Made by a program: the position numbers and the translations under genes. A model generated the notes under the pieces. The model was not told the DNA's origin. It saw only the letters and a program-made list of their open reading frames with translations, and did no database searches. This document shows, piece by piece, positions 1 through 9,800 of a DNA stretch of 64,000 nucleotides; the stretch's first letter is position 1, and each line of letters begins with the position of its first letter. The DNA is from Actinernus sp. WN-2022 (Eukaryota; Cnidaria; Anthozoa; Actiniaria; Actinernidae), in NCBI GenBank assembly GCA_030867875.1, contig JAOWCC010001368.1:620001-684000 (forward strand). The letters are read 5' to 3'.

Positions 1-903
1 GAAATTTGGGGAGTCTACTGTTTGGGAAAATTATCGAGTTTTGATAGTTTTAAACTAAAAATATTTACAGCGGTAAATTGTGTAGAAAAGCTTCATCTAA
101 AATTTTGCAAGCGTGTTTTGGGGGTCCACCGCAAAGCAACAAACCTGGCAGTATATGCTGAGTTAGGAAGAGTACCTTTAATTGTACAGATTTCAACTTT
201 GGTCTTGAAATATTGGTTACGTTTAAGTGATCCTAACTATAATGATACCCTTGTCAGCAAAGCCTCGAATTTATGTCTGAAATTAAATTCCCAGGGCGTA
301 ATATTCACCAACTATTTACTACAATTTTGTGATCTTGGCAAATTTTCAAATCTATGTGTACCTCCTAAACATATAGGTGCATTCATTAATTTTTTTAGGG
401 CAAAACTTTTCGATCGTTACATTAAATTCTGGCAAATTCAAGTTAAGAAAAATAGAAGTGACTCACACGTACATAATGGTGGTAAATTACGTACGTACAC
501 TTCAGTTAAATCAAACATATACTTTGAAAAATATCTAAAATACGTCACAAATAGTAAACATCGTCAGGCAGTGTCTAAAATTAGAATATCAGCACATAAG
601 ATGCCAATAGAAACTGGACGATACAATAATACCCCAGTTGAAAAACGCATTTGTCCCATTTGTAACTCAAATCAAGTGGGAGACGAATACCATTATGTGA
701 TGATCTGTGAGAATAATGATTTTATGAGTATAAGAGAAGAATTCATCAACAAATTACATGTAATTAATAATAATTTTAAATCATTTGATAGAAAGTCTTT
801 ATTTCTGTACTTACTATCCATGAATGATGAGTCAATCATGAAGATATCTGCTAAATATTTTTACGATATTACTGTATTAGTTGGTAAAACCTTAGTCCGT
901 TAG
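1..903 (+). CDS. C-terminal part of a non-LTR retrotransposon (LINE) ORF2, cut by the window edge
   Basis: The frame is open from base 1 to a TAG at 901-903, about 300 codons, so the start and the catalytic domains lie outside the window. The visible part is the region after the reverse transcriptase core seen in many animal LINE proteins: a stretch reading FCKRVLGVHRKATNLAVY, then the basic motif ISAHKMPIETGRY, then a Cys/His cluster (CPICN ... YHYVMIC). It is followed within 60 bp by a short ATT-repeat tail, which fits the 3' end of a CR1/L2/I-like LINE. No in-frame stop is seen, so this copy may be young. Clade assignment is by recollection only. Confidence 0.7.
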   Translation, partial: EIWGVYCLGKLSSFDSFKLKIFTAVNCVEKLHLKFCKRVLGVHRKATNLAVYAELGRVPLIVQISTLVLKYWLRLSDPNYNDTLVSKASNLCLKLNSQGVIFTNYLLQFCDLGKFSNLCVPPKHIGAFINFFRAKLFDRYIKFWQIQVKKNRSDSHVHNGGKLRTYTSVKSNIYFEKYLKYVTNSKHRQAVSKIRISAHKMPIETGRYNNTPVEKRICPICNSNQVGDEYHYVMICENNDFMSIREEFINKLHVINNNFKSFDRKSLFLYLLSMNDESIMKISAKYFYDITVLVGKTLVR

Positions 904-960
904 TTTGTACTTAATTACTGTAAAAAATCCAATGTACTATTGTTGTATAAGGATGAATAA

Positions 961-978
961 AATTATTATTATTATTAT
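961..978 (+). repeat. ATT microsatellite tail of the LINE
   Basis: Pure ATT repeats directly after an AATAAA-like stretch mark the probable 3' end of the LINE that ends at 903. Confidence 0.6.
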
Positions 979-2189
979 ATCAGCAAGCGTTTGTAGCTTC
1001 CAGCGAAAAATATGCCCGAACCAGTGATTTCCAGAGACTATGCTCTCTATTCCTATTCCGGAATACTGTCAATCGAACGCACCCTTAATAAGAATGCGAA
1101 CGGCGATGTTGAAGAAACTGACAAGACATGAAGTGTGAACAGGAATAAAAGTTAACCGAAGATTGTTAGCGGGCCGTTTATTTTGAAGCAGTTGGCTTCG
1201 TTAGTTAATAAGAACGCGAATGGCGGTGTTGAAGAAACTGACAAGACATGAAGTGTGAACAGGAATAAAAGTTAACCGAAGATTGGTAGCGGGCCGTGTT
1301 TTAAGAATGTTTATTTTGAAGCAGTTGGCTTTGTTAGTTAATAAGAACGCGAATGGCGGTGTTGAAGAAACTGACAAGACACGAAGTGTGAACAGGAATA
1401 AAAGTTAAGGTATGGGTATACGTTAGAGGGGTCTCCTGGGAAAAAAATTCGCGTCGCGCCACGATTTACCGTGCGGGGCACAGTTATATATCATTTTAAA
1501 GCTCTAAGATTGATTTATCTGATGAATGGTCCGTTTTGATAAAATTTTAGTTTGAGTTACGGTTTTTAGACCTCAAAGTGAAAACTACTGTGTTTACTAT
1601 TTCAGCTCCTGTCCCTTTACGTGATTGTGCACACGTCCAGACTTTATCGTATTTCAGTTATGAATAGATGATCTAGCAAATTGTGTCAGCGATTTTTGAT
1701 ATATTGAATATTCTTAGAAATATCAATTGACAAAGTTGAAACTCGCATTTCTTACAAAACTAGGACACAAAATTTATTATAAAATCAGTTTGCGGAGGAA
1801 AATCGAAATTCGCTGACACGGTTTAGTAGATGACACAGTTTTCTATTATCACCGAAAATGTGAGGTTATTTGAACAAAACCAGTCGGGGCTAGAGCTTCG
1901 GGAAGCTCGATATTATTCCTGAAAATAAAGTCCTAAAAAAGCCGCTGTAAAGATTATGTGTGCACTTCACGGTTGGGTGACAAACTCCGCCTCCTACTTG
2001 AAAGCCAATTACGTTCAGCCAATCAGAAGCTACCGGAAGCTGAAAGCTGAACATTTTTGTCTGGCATTAGTCCTGTACTTCGTGACAAGCTCAGACAGCG
2101 GGTCTCTTGTGATTGACCATAGTTATTATTATCGTCACAACACTTCGACTTCACAGCATTTTTATTGCCTTGTTTTTGGTGCCGCGGAA

Positions 2190-2304
2190 ATGGGTAAAGC
2201 TCGCAAATCTCGGAAGAAATCAACGTGTTCGACAGAACAACAACCGCCTGTTTCGCTGGGAGAGGCGAAAACTGCCATAATAAATGAAATGCGACAGGAA
2301 GGGT
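2190..2304 (+). other. Small plus-strand open frame ending at a splice-donor-like GTAAGT, inside the Kolobok-like element
   Basis: An ATG at 2190 begins a 38-codon frame starting MGKARKSRKKSTC, basic like the opposing minus-strand fragment. It runs up to GGGTAAGTTG at 2302-2311, a good donor consensus. It could be a first exon of a second transposon protein or chance. No downstream exon is recognised. Confidence 0.25.
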
Positions 2305-2432
2305 AAGTTGTTTTACGAATACTATTGCTTCAGAATGCTAGAACGTGACGCTTGGTAAATATGAGCTACTGCATGTAGCAAGTACAACTCAATTCTGGCA
2401 AAAAGCTGTTTCAGGAACTGCGATTATTCCAG

Positions 2433-2854
2433 TTAAATTTCATTTTCATTCGAACACACAAAGGTCAACTTTTTACCCAAGCCGTAGCGACTGCCATCTA
2501 CTTCTTCACATGTTACTGGACAATGGCAGTCCTTGCAAACCATCGACTTATCAATCGCCCGATTCAAGAGTTCTCTGTCCACTACTATGTTATTCATTCT
2601 TTCCTCGGAAACCTCTTCCACGGGCTCGGTGTCCCAAAGTTTTCTTGCGGAGACACTCGGTTTCGGAGTAAGCTTATCGTCATCGCCCTTTGTCGGTTGT
2701 TCGTACCAAGAACCTTTGTCGCTTTCCGCCAAATCTTTTTTTTTTCCTGGCGAAATTCTTTCCCTTTAGTCTTTCGACGTTTAGTGATTTGTGTGTTCGA
2801 CCAAGGGCAGTTTCGTTTTCCTTTCCCTGGATGTTTTTTACTGTTTTTAGGCAT
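2433..2854 (-). pseudogene. Broken N-terminal fragment of a Kolobok-like transposase
   Basis: Two minus-strand frames join across a poly-A run near 2736-2745. The first starts MPKNSKKHPGKGKR (ATG at 2854) and is strongly basic. The second carries NNIVVDRELL and CKDCHCPVTC, a pattern like the opening of the Mutator/Kolobok-like transposase domain (cysteine pairs after a hydrophobic strand). The frame then stops at 2433 and nothing downstream restores the catalytic part. The join is a likely frameshift in the homopolymer. Assignment rests on pattern recollection and should be treated as moderate. Confidence 0.5.
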
Positions 2855-3283
2855 TGTAGCGTGTAGCGATCGCGCAGTGTTGTTGTGGTTTGTAACTATG
2901 CCGAGTTGGCGGCAACGCGGCGCGCCGACTACGTAATTATTCATGAGATGTCAATCACTTTTCGCGCGCTATTAATGGCGGGAAATCAAAAAGAGCGTTT
3001 AGCGGTATTAAAAAGCAGTGATCCTGTAATTTTAGTTTGTAAAAATAAAGTTCATGACCATATAATACTGATTTTTCGAAAAACACGAATTCCATGATGT
3101 TGAGCCATCTAACGTATACCCATACCTTAACCAAAGACTGGTAGTGGGCCGTGTTTTAAGAATATTTATTTTGAAGCAGTTGGCTTCGTTAGTTAATAAG
3201 AACACGAACGGCGGTGTTGAGGAAGAAACTGACAACTCATCATGCTTGAACAGGAATAATAACGACGGTGAAAGGTCCAGTTA

Positions 3284-3510
3284 GAAAAAGTGAAATATCA
3301 TTTTTTGGTGACATGAAATATCACTTTTGGTGACGTGAAATATCACTTTTGGTGACGTGAAATGTCACTTTTGGTGACGTGAAATATCACTTTTGGTCAA
3401 GTGAAGTGAAATATCACTTTTGAAGAAAGTGAAATTTCACCTGAAAACTACACATAAAAGTGAAATTTCACTTTCTAGGTGAAGTATCACTTTTTAAGTG
3501 ATATTTCACT
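3284..3510. repeat. Cluster of GTGAAATATCAC inverted/tandem units
   Basis: The 22-bp unit containing GTGAAATATCACTTTTGGTG repeats about five times, followed by AAGTGAAATTTCACTTT variants in both orientations, so the whole block folds on itself. A single related copy lies at 42187-42201. This is a MITE-like repeat with no coding content. Confidence 0.7.
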
Positions 3511-3556
3511 TCACCTCATTGCAATCTTTTCGAACAGTACTGTATACTAATAAATA

Positions 3557-3800
3557 CTACACCAAACCAAAAGAAAGTAAGCACTGGCCATTGCTTTTGC
3601 AAGTTTGGTGGCTCCTAACAGATCCGTTTATGTTGTGAATATTTGTTCCTCCGCAAGGGATTAAATTCCACGCTAAATGGCACAATGTTTCTTTGCAGCT
3701 TTGCACTTTAACAGCAAATTTGTCGAACAGATCTTCCACCTCTCTTTGAGTAACAAGTTTTTCTCCGATAGATGGCTTCTGGATATCCTTTTAGGCATGA
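3557..3800 (-). pseudogene. Fragment of a HIRAN-like domain frame
   Basis: The minus strand reads IGEKLVT... then DLFDKFAVKVQSCKETLCHL and GGTNIHNINGS, a pattern resembling HIRAN-type domains (a DKFAV strand, a V-G-H-like turn, then GGxI). A frameshift near 3735 separates the first part from the rest. A paralogous fragment lies at 9190-9600. HIRAN is a DNA-end binding fold, but here it is only a dispersed relic. The assignment is tentative. Confidence 0.4.
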
Positions 3801-4426
3801 TAGCAACAGACAGCTGATGAAGAAGCAAACTACTCAATGTTGTTTTGACTTCGTTCAGCGAAAACAACACTTTTAGTGTCCAGTTCTCTCTCTTCCAACA
3901 GGTGTCTGGTTACTAAGCTACGGACGAACGTGAGCATGTTGTTGGCTTCGTTGACATGTAAAATTCGATCTAAAAAGTGATCTGAATGAACAGATCCCGG
4001 TAAACAAACACTATGGAAAGATAAATCATATATCTAAGTATGTAGACATGAAGTTTATACTATTTACTCGGGCTGCCTGTGGCAGCACCGAGTCTTAAAA
4101 TGCAGGCCGTTTTTTTTGTTCCGTGCTACACCATTTCTGCGCATGCATTAAATTATGTGATGGTCGTGATGTTTCTCAGATTTTACCCATTTTTCTGAGT
4201 TCCTCCTGATCTTGATTTGGGCCGAATGGATGAAATACGAGAAAAATATCATCAAGTGCTTCCAAGAGAAGACTGGAAAACAAAGAAAGCTAAAATTCGA
4301 AGAAATAGATATTGGAATCTATAAGCCATCGGCTGTGCTGCATTTAAAACATCCGAGGAGAACATCTTATTTTGGGTGAAGGCACTTCAAGACCAATATT
4401 ATGAGTCTCTTAAAAACTGTCAGTGA
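3801..4426. other. No gene recognised; short palindrome ACTCGG...CCGAGT
   Basis: The only structure is a small palindrome at 4067-4093 (ACTCGGGCTGCC ... GGCAGCACCGAGT). The remainder contains scattered stops in all frames. Confidence 0.5.
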
Positions 4427-4936
4427 TTTACCGTAAGTTGGATCGACCACTTAAATGAGGCAGAGACACAGTCAGAGAGTATTGAGATCAAGTTATTTCG
4501 TTCCAGCGAAGATATTGACCTAACGGAAACGGTTCAAGCTGTCGAAGGATTTTTACTTATAACCATCGACGTCTACTTAACAACAGGAGTAGTTATGTGC
4601 CAAGGCACTGCATACGAGGCATGGGCAAAGATTGAGTTTCCCAGATTACAGATGAAAGTAGAGAACTTAATGAATCTTAAAGATACTTCGGAGTCGTTGG
4701 ATGAAGAAACAGAGGTCACGTGCGACATGCTTGAGAACATGTTCAACACTTTATGTTATACTAAGAAAACAAAACAAGTTACAGAGCCTGCAAGTTCACA
4801 AGTCAATGAAAAACCCCAAGAGCCTGTAGTTTTGGATCAACATATCCTTGAAACTCCAAAAGCAACACGTACACATACACATGAGTCAAATTCAAACCGG
4901 AAGAGACGGAATTCTTTAGATTCTTCACGAGGGTAG
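4427..4936 (+). CDS. Unrecognised open frame, about 169 codons
   Basis: The frame is open from just after a TGA at 4424 to a TAG at 4934-4936; the first ATG is at 4595 (113 codons). The protein is acidic in the middle (DTSESLDEETEVTCDMLENM) and basic at the C-terminus (NRKRRNSLDSSRG). The open part upstream of the ATG reads smoothly (WIDHLNEAETQSESIEIKLF), which suggests the real start is further upstream in a preceding exon, or that this is the tail of a decayed transposon gene. I recognise no domain. It lies upstream of the first visible USP48 exon and does not look like USP48. Confidence 0.35.
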   Translation, partial: FTVSWIDHLNEAETQSESIEIKLFRSSEDIDLTETVQAVEGFLLITIDVYLTTGVVMCQGTAYEAWAKIEFPRLQMKVENLMNLKDTSESLDEETEVTCDMLENMFNTLCYTKKTKQVTEPASSQVNEKPQEPVVLDQHILETPKATRTHTHESNSNRKRRNSLDSSRG

Positions 4937-6666
4937 CCGCGAGGCGCCGATCAGCAAACTTGATAAAGAACAGTAGAGAAATATAGTGATAGCACCATCA
5001 CAGGATGGACAGGATACAACTTATAATTTGGGACAAATATAAACATACATTTGACACAATCATCTATTAGTACTCGGAACCTGCAGTATAACAGAACAGC
5101 AGACTAAATTGCAAACGTGTGTTACATGAATAAGTAGTGTTTACAGTAAAAGGTCAACTACTTAATTTACATACGAGAAAAAACAAAAATATTAAATTAC
5201 ATATAATTATATATATACTAGGGGAGCAGAGAATGAAAGTCACAGCGCTACCGGCCACTCCTAAAAACTGCTAATATTCAGCTAATAATTCTTCCCTTTG
5301 GATATTACTAAGAGGATTTCAAATGAAAGTGTATTTCATCTTCAATCTCATGTGGCCCGAGTGAAAGCCCAGATGGGCTCTTGTTCAGAGCTGAAATTAC
5401 ATGTACAACTTTGGAGTTTTCTCCAGTTTGAAAGTCCGATGAAGGTTTATACAATGTACATGTACGTTTGATATTCTTCCAAAAAACTTTTTTCCCCGAA
5501 TCAAGCTTCTAAACTTGGGGTGTGGCTTATCCGCGAGTGCGGCTTATCCGTGAGTGAATACGGTAACTAAAACTTATTTAAGCACATCTTACATATCCAT
5601 AAATGACCAAAGGAGGCAAGGATGAGTTCAAAAAGAACACTGATGGAGGTCGATTTAAAAATCGATATTTCACCGCTCTGAGAATTTAATTCCGTGCTAG
5701 AACATAATTAAAAAATCATCCGATTTTCACACATGCGCAGTACTGTGACACAGCACCTTTAAGTATAAGAGAGCTTGGGAACTTTGAATCTTCTTTGAAT
5801 CTTTGTGACAATGTAAAATACTGTGGAATGCCCCAATAATAATGATATAATTAATATAATTTTTCACATTGCGATCTTATCAATGTTTTACATAACTGTT
5901 GTTACAGTTGTTCATGTTGGAATGCTGGTTCGGCATAATCGTTAATGAGGTATAGTACATAAGGATTGTTCAGATTGGGAGTTGTCATTCAAAGGCTGAT
6001 CTCTCTTTATTATAGGCACATAGATTTCAACAAAATTTTATTTTTATTATGGTTAAAAATTAATCAGTGTAATTTATATCTAGTTGTCTTGAAATATTAT
6101 AACAGTTATAGCAACTATAGCAGTCTACTCTGAGCTTAATGTTTATTATTAGAAATTTTCATGCAACCTAGATTTAGTGCTTTTCGCTTCCTCAAAGCTT
6201 TGTTCTAGCATGGATTGTAGAACTTTCCAGTATTTCCCCCAAGTGGGTTTTTTGCATACTATACGTCTTTTGTCATACACTAGAATACCAGTATATTTTA
6301 AACATAAAATAATATTATAGCCTTGTAGGTATATCAAGGCCAGGGCAGTTATCTACAAGAAAGGAAATATGTACATGTACATGCCTACATGTATTATGCA
6401 TTGTAATTTCAATTCAGTTTTAGAAGTTACAATGTAGTTACGGGATGATTCCTGGATATACTACTTTTGTATCAAATGTATAACTGAGCTATTGTGTATA
6501 TTATGGGTTGTTTACTTTGTAGTCTAATAAACGAGATGCCCCCTTCCTGATAACATACATTGTATATTGTAATGTTATTGATAAAGAGGTCAGTTAGAAA
6601 TTATTTTGTAGTCATTTCACTGCAGAGTGATTAGACTACAATTACTATTTTATTGTATTGTCCCAG
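4937..6666. other. Intron or flanking DNA without recognised genes
   Basis: AT-rich, with no open frame of note. A motif GTGTGGCTTATCCGCGAG near 5518-5536 resembles another at 9096-9116 and is probably a transposon end. The last 20 bases form the pyrimidine-rich acceptor of the first visible USP48 exon. Confidence 0.5.
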
Positions 6667-6800
6667 GAGGAGGAGCTTGATGGGGACAACCAGTATTTTT
6701 GCATGCTGTGCCACAGCAAACAGAATGCCAGGAGGTATATTGAGCTGGATAGGCTGCCACCAGTACTAAACCTGCAGCTACTAAGGTTTATTTTTGACAG
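6667..6800 (+). CDS. USP48: USP48 visible exon 1
   Basis: Follows the acceptor TTGTCCCAG and ends at GACAG|GTGAGT. It encodes [17 protein letters not shown] and [16 protein letters not shown]: zinc-ribbon cysteines of the C19 fingers and the conserved LNLQLLRF strand. It starts in phase 0 and ends after two bases of an Arg codon. Confidence 0.92.
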
Positions 6801-9800
6801 GTGAGTTTACATACAGTACCGCCTGGAATTATAGGTACATTTGATCGCGATCGAGTCGCGATCAAATTGCGTGTACTGATCGCGATCTGCTCTCACCTTG
6901 CTCGCGATCTGCTTGCACCTTGCTCGCGATCTGACTGCGATCACTGGATGATCGCGATCATCAGTCGCAGTCTACAGCCGGGAAACGAAATGCCTGCTTA
7001 TGAACATTTCCACAAACCTTTTGGGTCTATAAAATTTACGTGTACGTTCCACTTGAACACGGGCTGAACTTTTTATTAGTGAAAGAGTGTAAATCCAGGA
7101 TCCTAAACCCAATGCAGGGGAACAAGTATTAATTCGAGATAGAGAGGTTATCATACGATGAACGGCAAAAATCCGGCCAAGTGGCAGGGTCAGTCTCGAT
7201 CACGCCATTACGCACATGTAGCAATTAAATGAAGCTTTTGAAGCTACAGTCTTCAAATCCGCAACGAATGTTCCTTGGTGGTCTTGACTACATTTTGTAT
7301 CTAATGGTTCATCAAAACATTCGAACGGATGGTCTTGACCAACTCTCTGATGGTTAGCCAAAATATTCTATCACACGCGGCGCCACATGTGAGTTAAGTT
7401 TGTTGTAATCTCGCCCTTGTTCCGAGGTCCTCTGGTTTTCCTCCCCCCATAAAAACCAACACGCTAAATTCCAATTCGATCTGCAGATTATTTGATCAGC
7501 CACATACATGGTTGTTTCAGGTCCCGTTAGAAATATAAATATCAAAGGGTCACCAAAAGAAAGGTCTTGAGTGGGGTTGCGTTACTAACTTTCAGCCGTG
7601 GAGACTGATTGTCTGGTTTTTGACACAACAAGAGTGCCGCGAACTTCGCGGACATGTGATTTTATTGCAGAATGCAGAGTTAAATAATGCGGGAAAGTTT
7701 CTCAACTTTTAATACTGGCAAGTGATAAACTTCTACCAAATAGAATATTCTGGAATTCTTTATATTTAATGTAGGATCCGTCATTTTGAATTGAAAGGTG
7801 ATGAGGTCCGAGTCTCAAATTGCACGAACAGAAGTGTGACATTTTTGAATAATCAATGTTTTGCTTTGAGATCATACCAAAAATTATCTTCCTACCGAAT
7901 CAAATGCTTTGAAAGTTTGTATTTTATTTATAAATACGGTCTGAACAGTGCGAGCAGATCGCGAGCAAGGTGCGTTCAGATCGCGAGCAGATCGCGAGCA
8001 CGGTGCATTCAGATCGCGAGCAAGGTGCGAGCAGATCGTGAGCAAGGTGCGAGCAGACCGCGGTCATTGATCACGATCTCATCGCGATTTGCTCGCGATA
8101 AATGTACCTATAGTTCCAGGCGGTACTGTAATTATAATTTACAACATAAAAGTCCTTTTTTTTTAAGAAATTCCCTTATTCATTGGTAATTTATGCAGTA
8201 TCTCTCACAATGTTTCTGTTTGGTATTGTACAGAAAAACAGGCTACAAGAAAAAGCTGCACAACTTTATCCAGTTTCCTGATTTATTGAATTTGAATGAG
8301 ATCCTGAAAGACAGACCTGAAGGTACAGAAAGGGATGTAATGCTGGCTGCATTGCACTTTATCTTACACTATTTACAAATAAGTATGTACATGTAGTTTG
8401 ACATAGCATTATTGTATAAAAAAAAAGAAATAATTAATAATGTCCAATATAATGGTTTTACAGGAATTGTGAGTAGTGGCCAAAGTTAGCATTAAAGTTA
8501 CTGAGTTAGCCACTGCCATAATAAACAATATACCGTAAACAGTGGCAGATACAGTCAAGACGCAAACTTCTTGCCCCGATATTGCTGAGCAGCAATTGCT
8601 GTTTTAAGAGCAACTGCTGCTCAGCAATATCACCTATATTGCTGTTTTAAAAACGTTATTGCTGTTTTTGAAAAACGATATTGCTGTTTCTAAAAAAAGA
8701 TATTGCCTTTTGCCTTTTTTCAAATGATATATCGGCACAGCAATTGCTGATTTGAATGTACAAAACCCTGATTCATAATTATATAGTTTACCTGGTTCGC
8801 TATCTTGAATATCGAAAAAATCTCACTCAGCATGAAGTTGATAACCCGCTTTTTTTCGCTCAACTGCACAAAACGTTTAAGAAGTTGGTGCCCCACTTTT
8901 CGGCTCAACGGCTAAAAGTTAAAGAATGCAAAAAGTTACAAGACCAATGCAATGAAAGAACTTCGAGATGCGAATAGAAATGAACACTTTAGGCTTAAAT
9001 AATAAAATTTGTGCACAGCAAGTTATTTCAACAGCTTGTCGACGTCTTGACTGTAAGCCGCACCTTTTTGCCCAAAATCTTTGTTGCAAATCGGGGGTGT
9101 GGATTATCTGCGAGAACATCTACATTGTATAAAAGTTCAATAAATTTCCATAAATTACATTTTTTTAAACAAAATTGGACTGATTAAAACTACGCAAAAC
9201 AAAAAAGAAAGGAAGCACTAATCATCACATTTGAAAGCTTGGTGGCTCATAAAATAGCTGTTTGTGTTGTCTATTTCTTGTTTGTTACTTGTTCCCGGTT
9301 GTTCCGGATCCTTCCGTTAATAAATCTTCTTTGTTAAAAGATCTTTTAAGCTGTCAACGATCGCTTTTCTCAAACAACTAAATGTCACCAGACACGGAAT
9401 CTCCATTCTACTGCAAAGCTTTTTGCAGTGTCGGCGTTTCCCAGTAACTTCAACAGTTATAGTACTCGTGAACGTGGTAGATGACCAACTGTTTTGCCAC
9501 TGTTTAGTACTTTAACAGTAAATTTGTCGAACTGATTTTCCATTTCTCTATGAGCAATCAGTTTCTCCCCAATACTAGATGACTTCCAGATGTTCTCGTC
9601 AATCGTGACTCCCAAGGCTTTTGACTTAGACACTCTGTTTACCTCGTTATTATCAATACGAAGACAAAGGGGATAATTAGCTTGCGTTTTAAAAGAGTTT
9701 CTGACGTGAGCCAATGACCATAAATTCCGTTTTGGCAACATTCAGACTTAACTTATTTGCTACAAGCCAATTATTTATGCTTAACAATTCATTGTTAAGA

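Larger units (their letters stand above)
1409..3126. mobile_element. Kolobok-like (TTAA) DNA transposon, non-autonomous remnant
   Basis: Ends are inverted repeats GGTATGGGTATACGTTAGA (1409-1427) and its complement (to 3126), flanked on both sides by TTAA (1405-1408 and 3127-3130). TTAA duplication is typical of piggyBac and Kolobok. The GGTATGGG ends and an internal minus-strand fragment resembling the N-terminal domain of Kolobok/Mutator-like transposases favour Kolobok. At 1.7 kb it is too short for a full transposase and its coding fragments are broken, so it cannot be autonomous. It inserted into an existing satellite array, which resumes immediately after it. Confidence 0.7.
1085..3262. 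repeat. Satellite array (unit about 125 bp, core GAAGCAGTTGGCTTCG), split by a transposon
   Basis: Units containing GAAGCAGTTGGCTTCG, AATAAGAACGCGAACGGCGGT and GAACAGGAATAAAAGTTAA repeat about three times at 1085-1408, and the array resumes at 3131-3262. The interruption is the TTAA-flanked element at 1409-3126. The same unit recurs inside two DNA transposons near 21190-21680, 22385-22870 and 40855-41230. Confidence 0.8.

Noticed and set aside
1956..2306. 116-codon plus-strand frame taken as a whole
   Set aside because: Only the last 38 codons look protein-like; the upstream part crosses promoter-like AT-rich sequence of the transposon.
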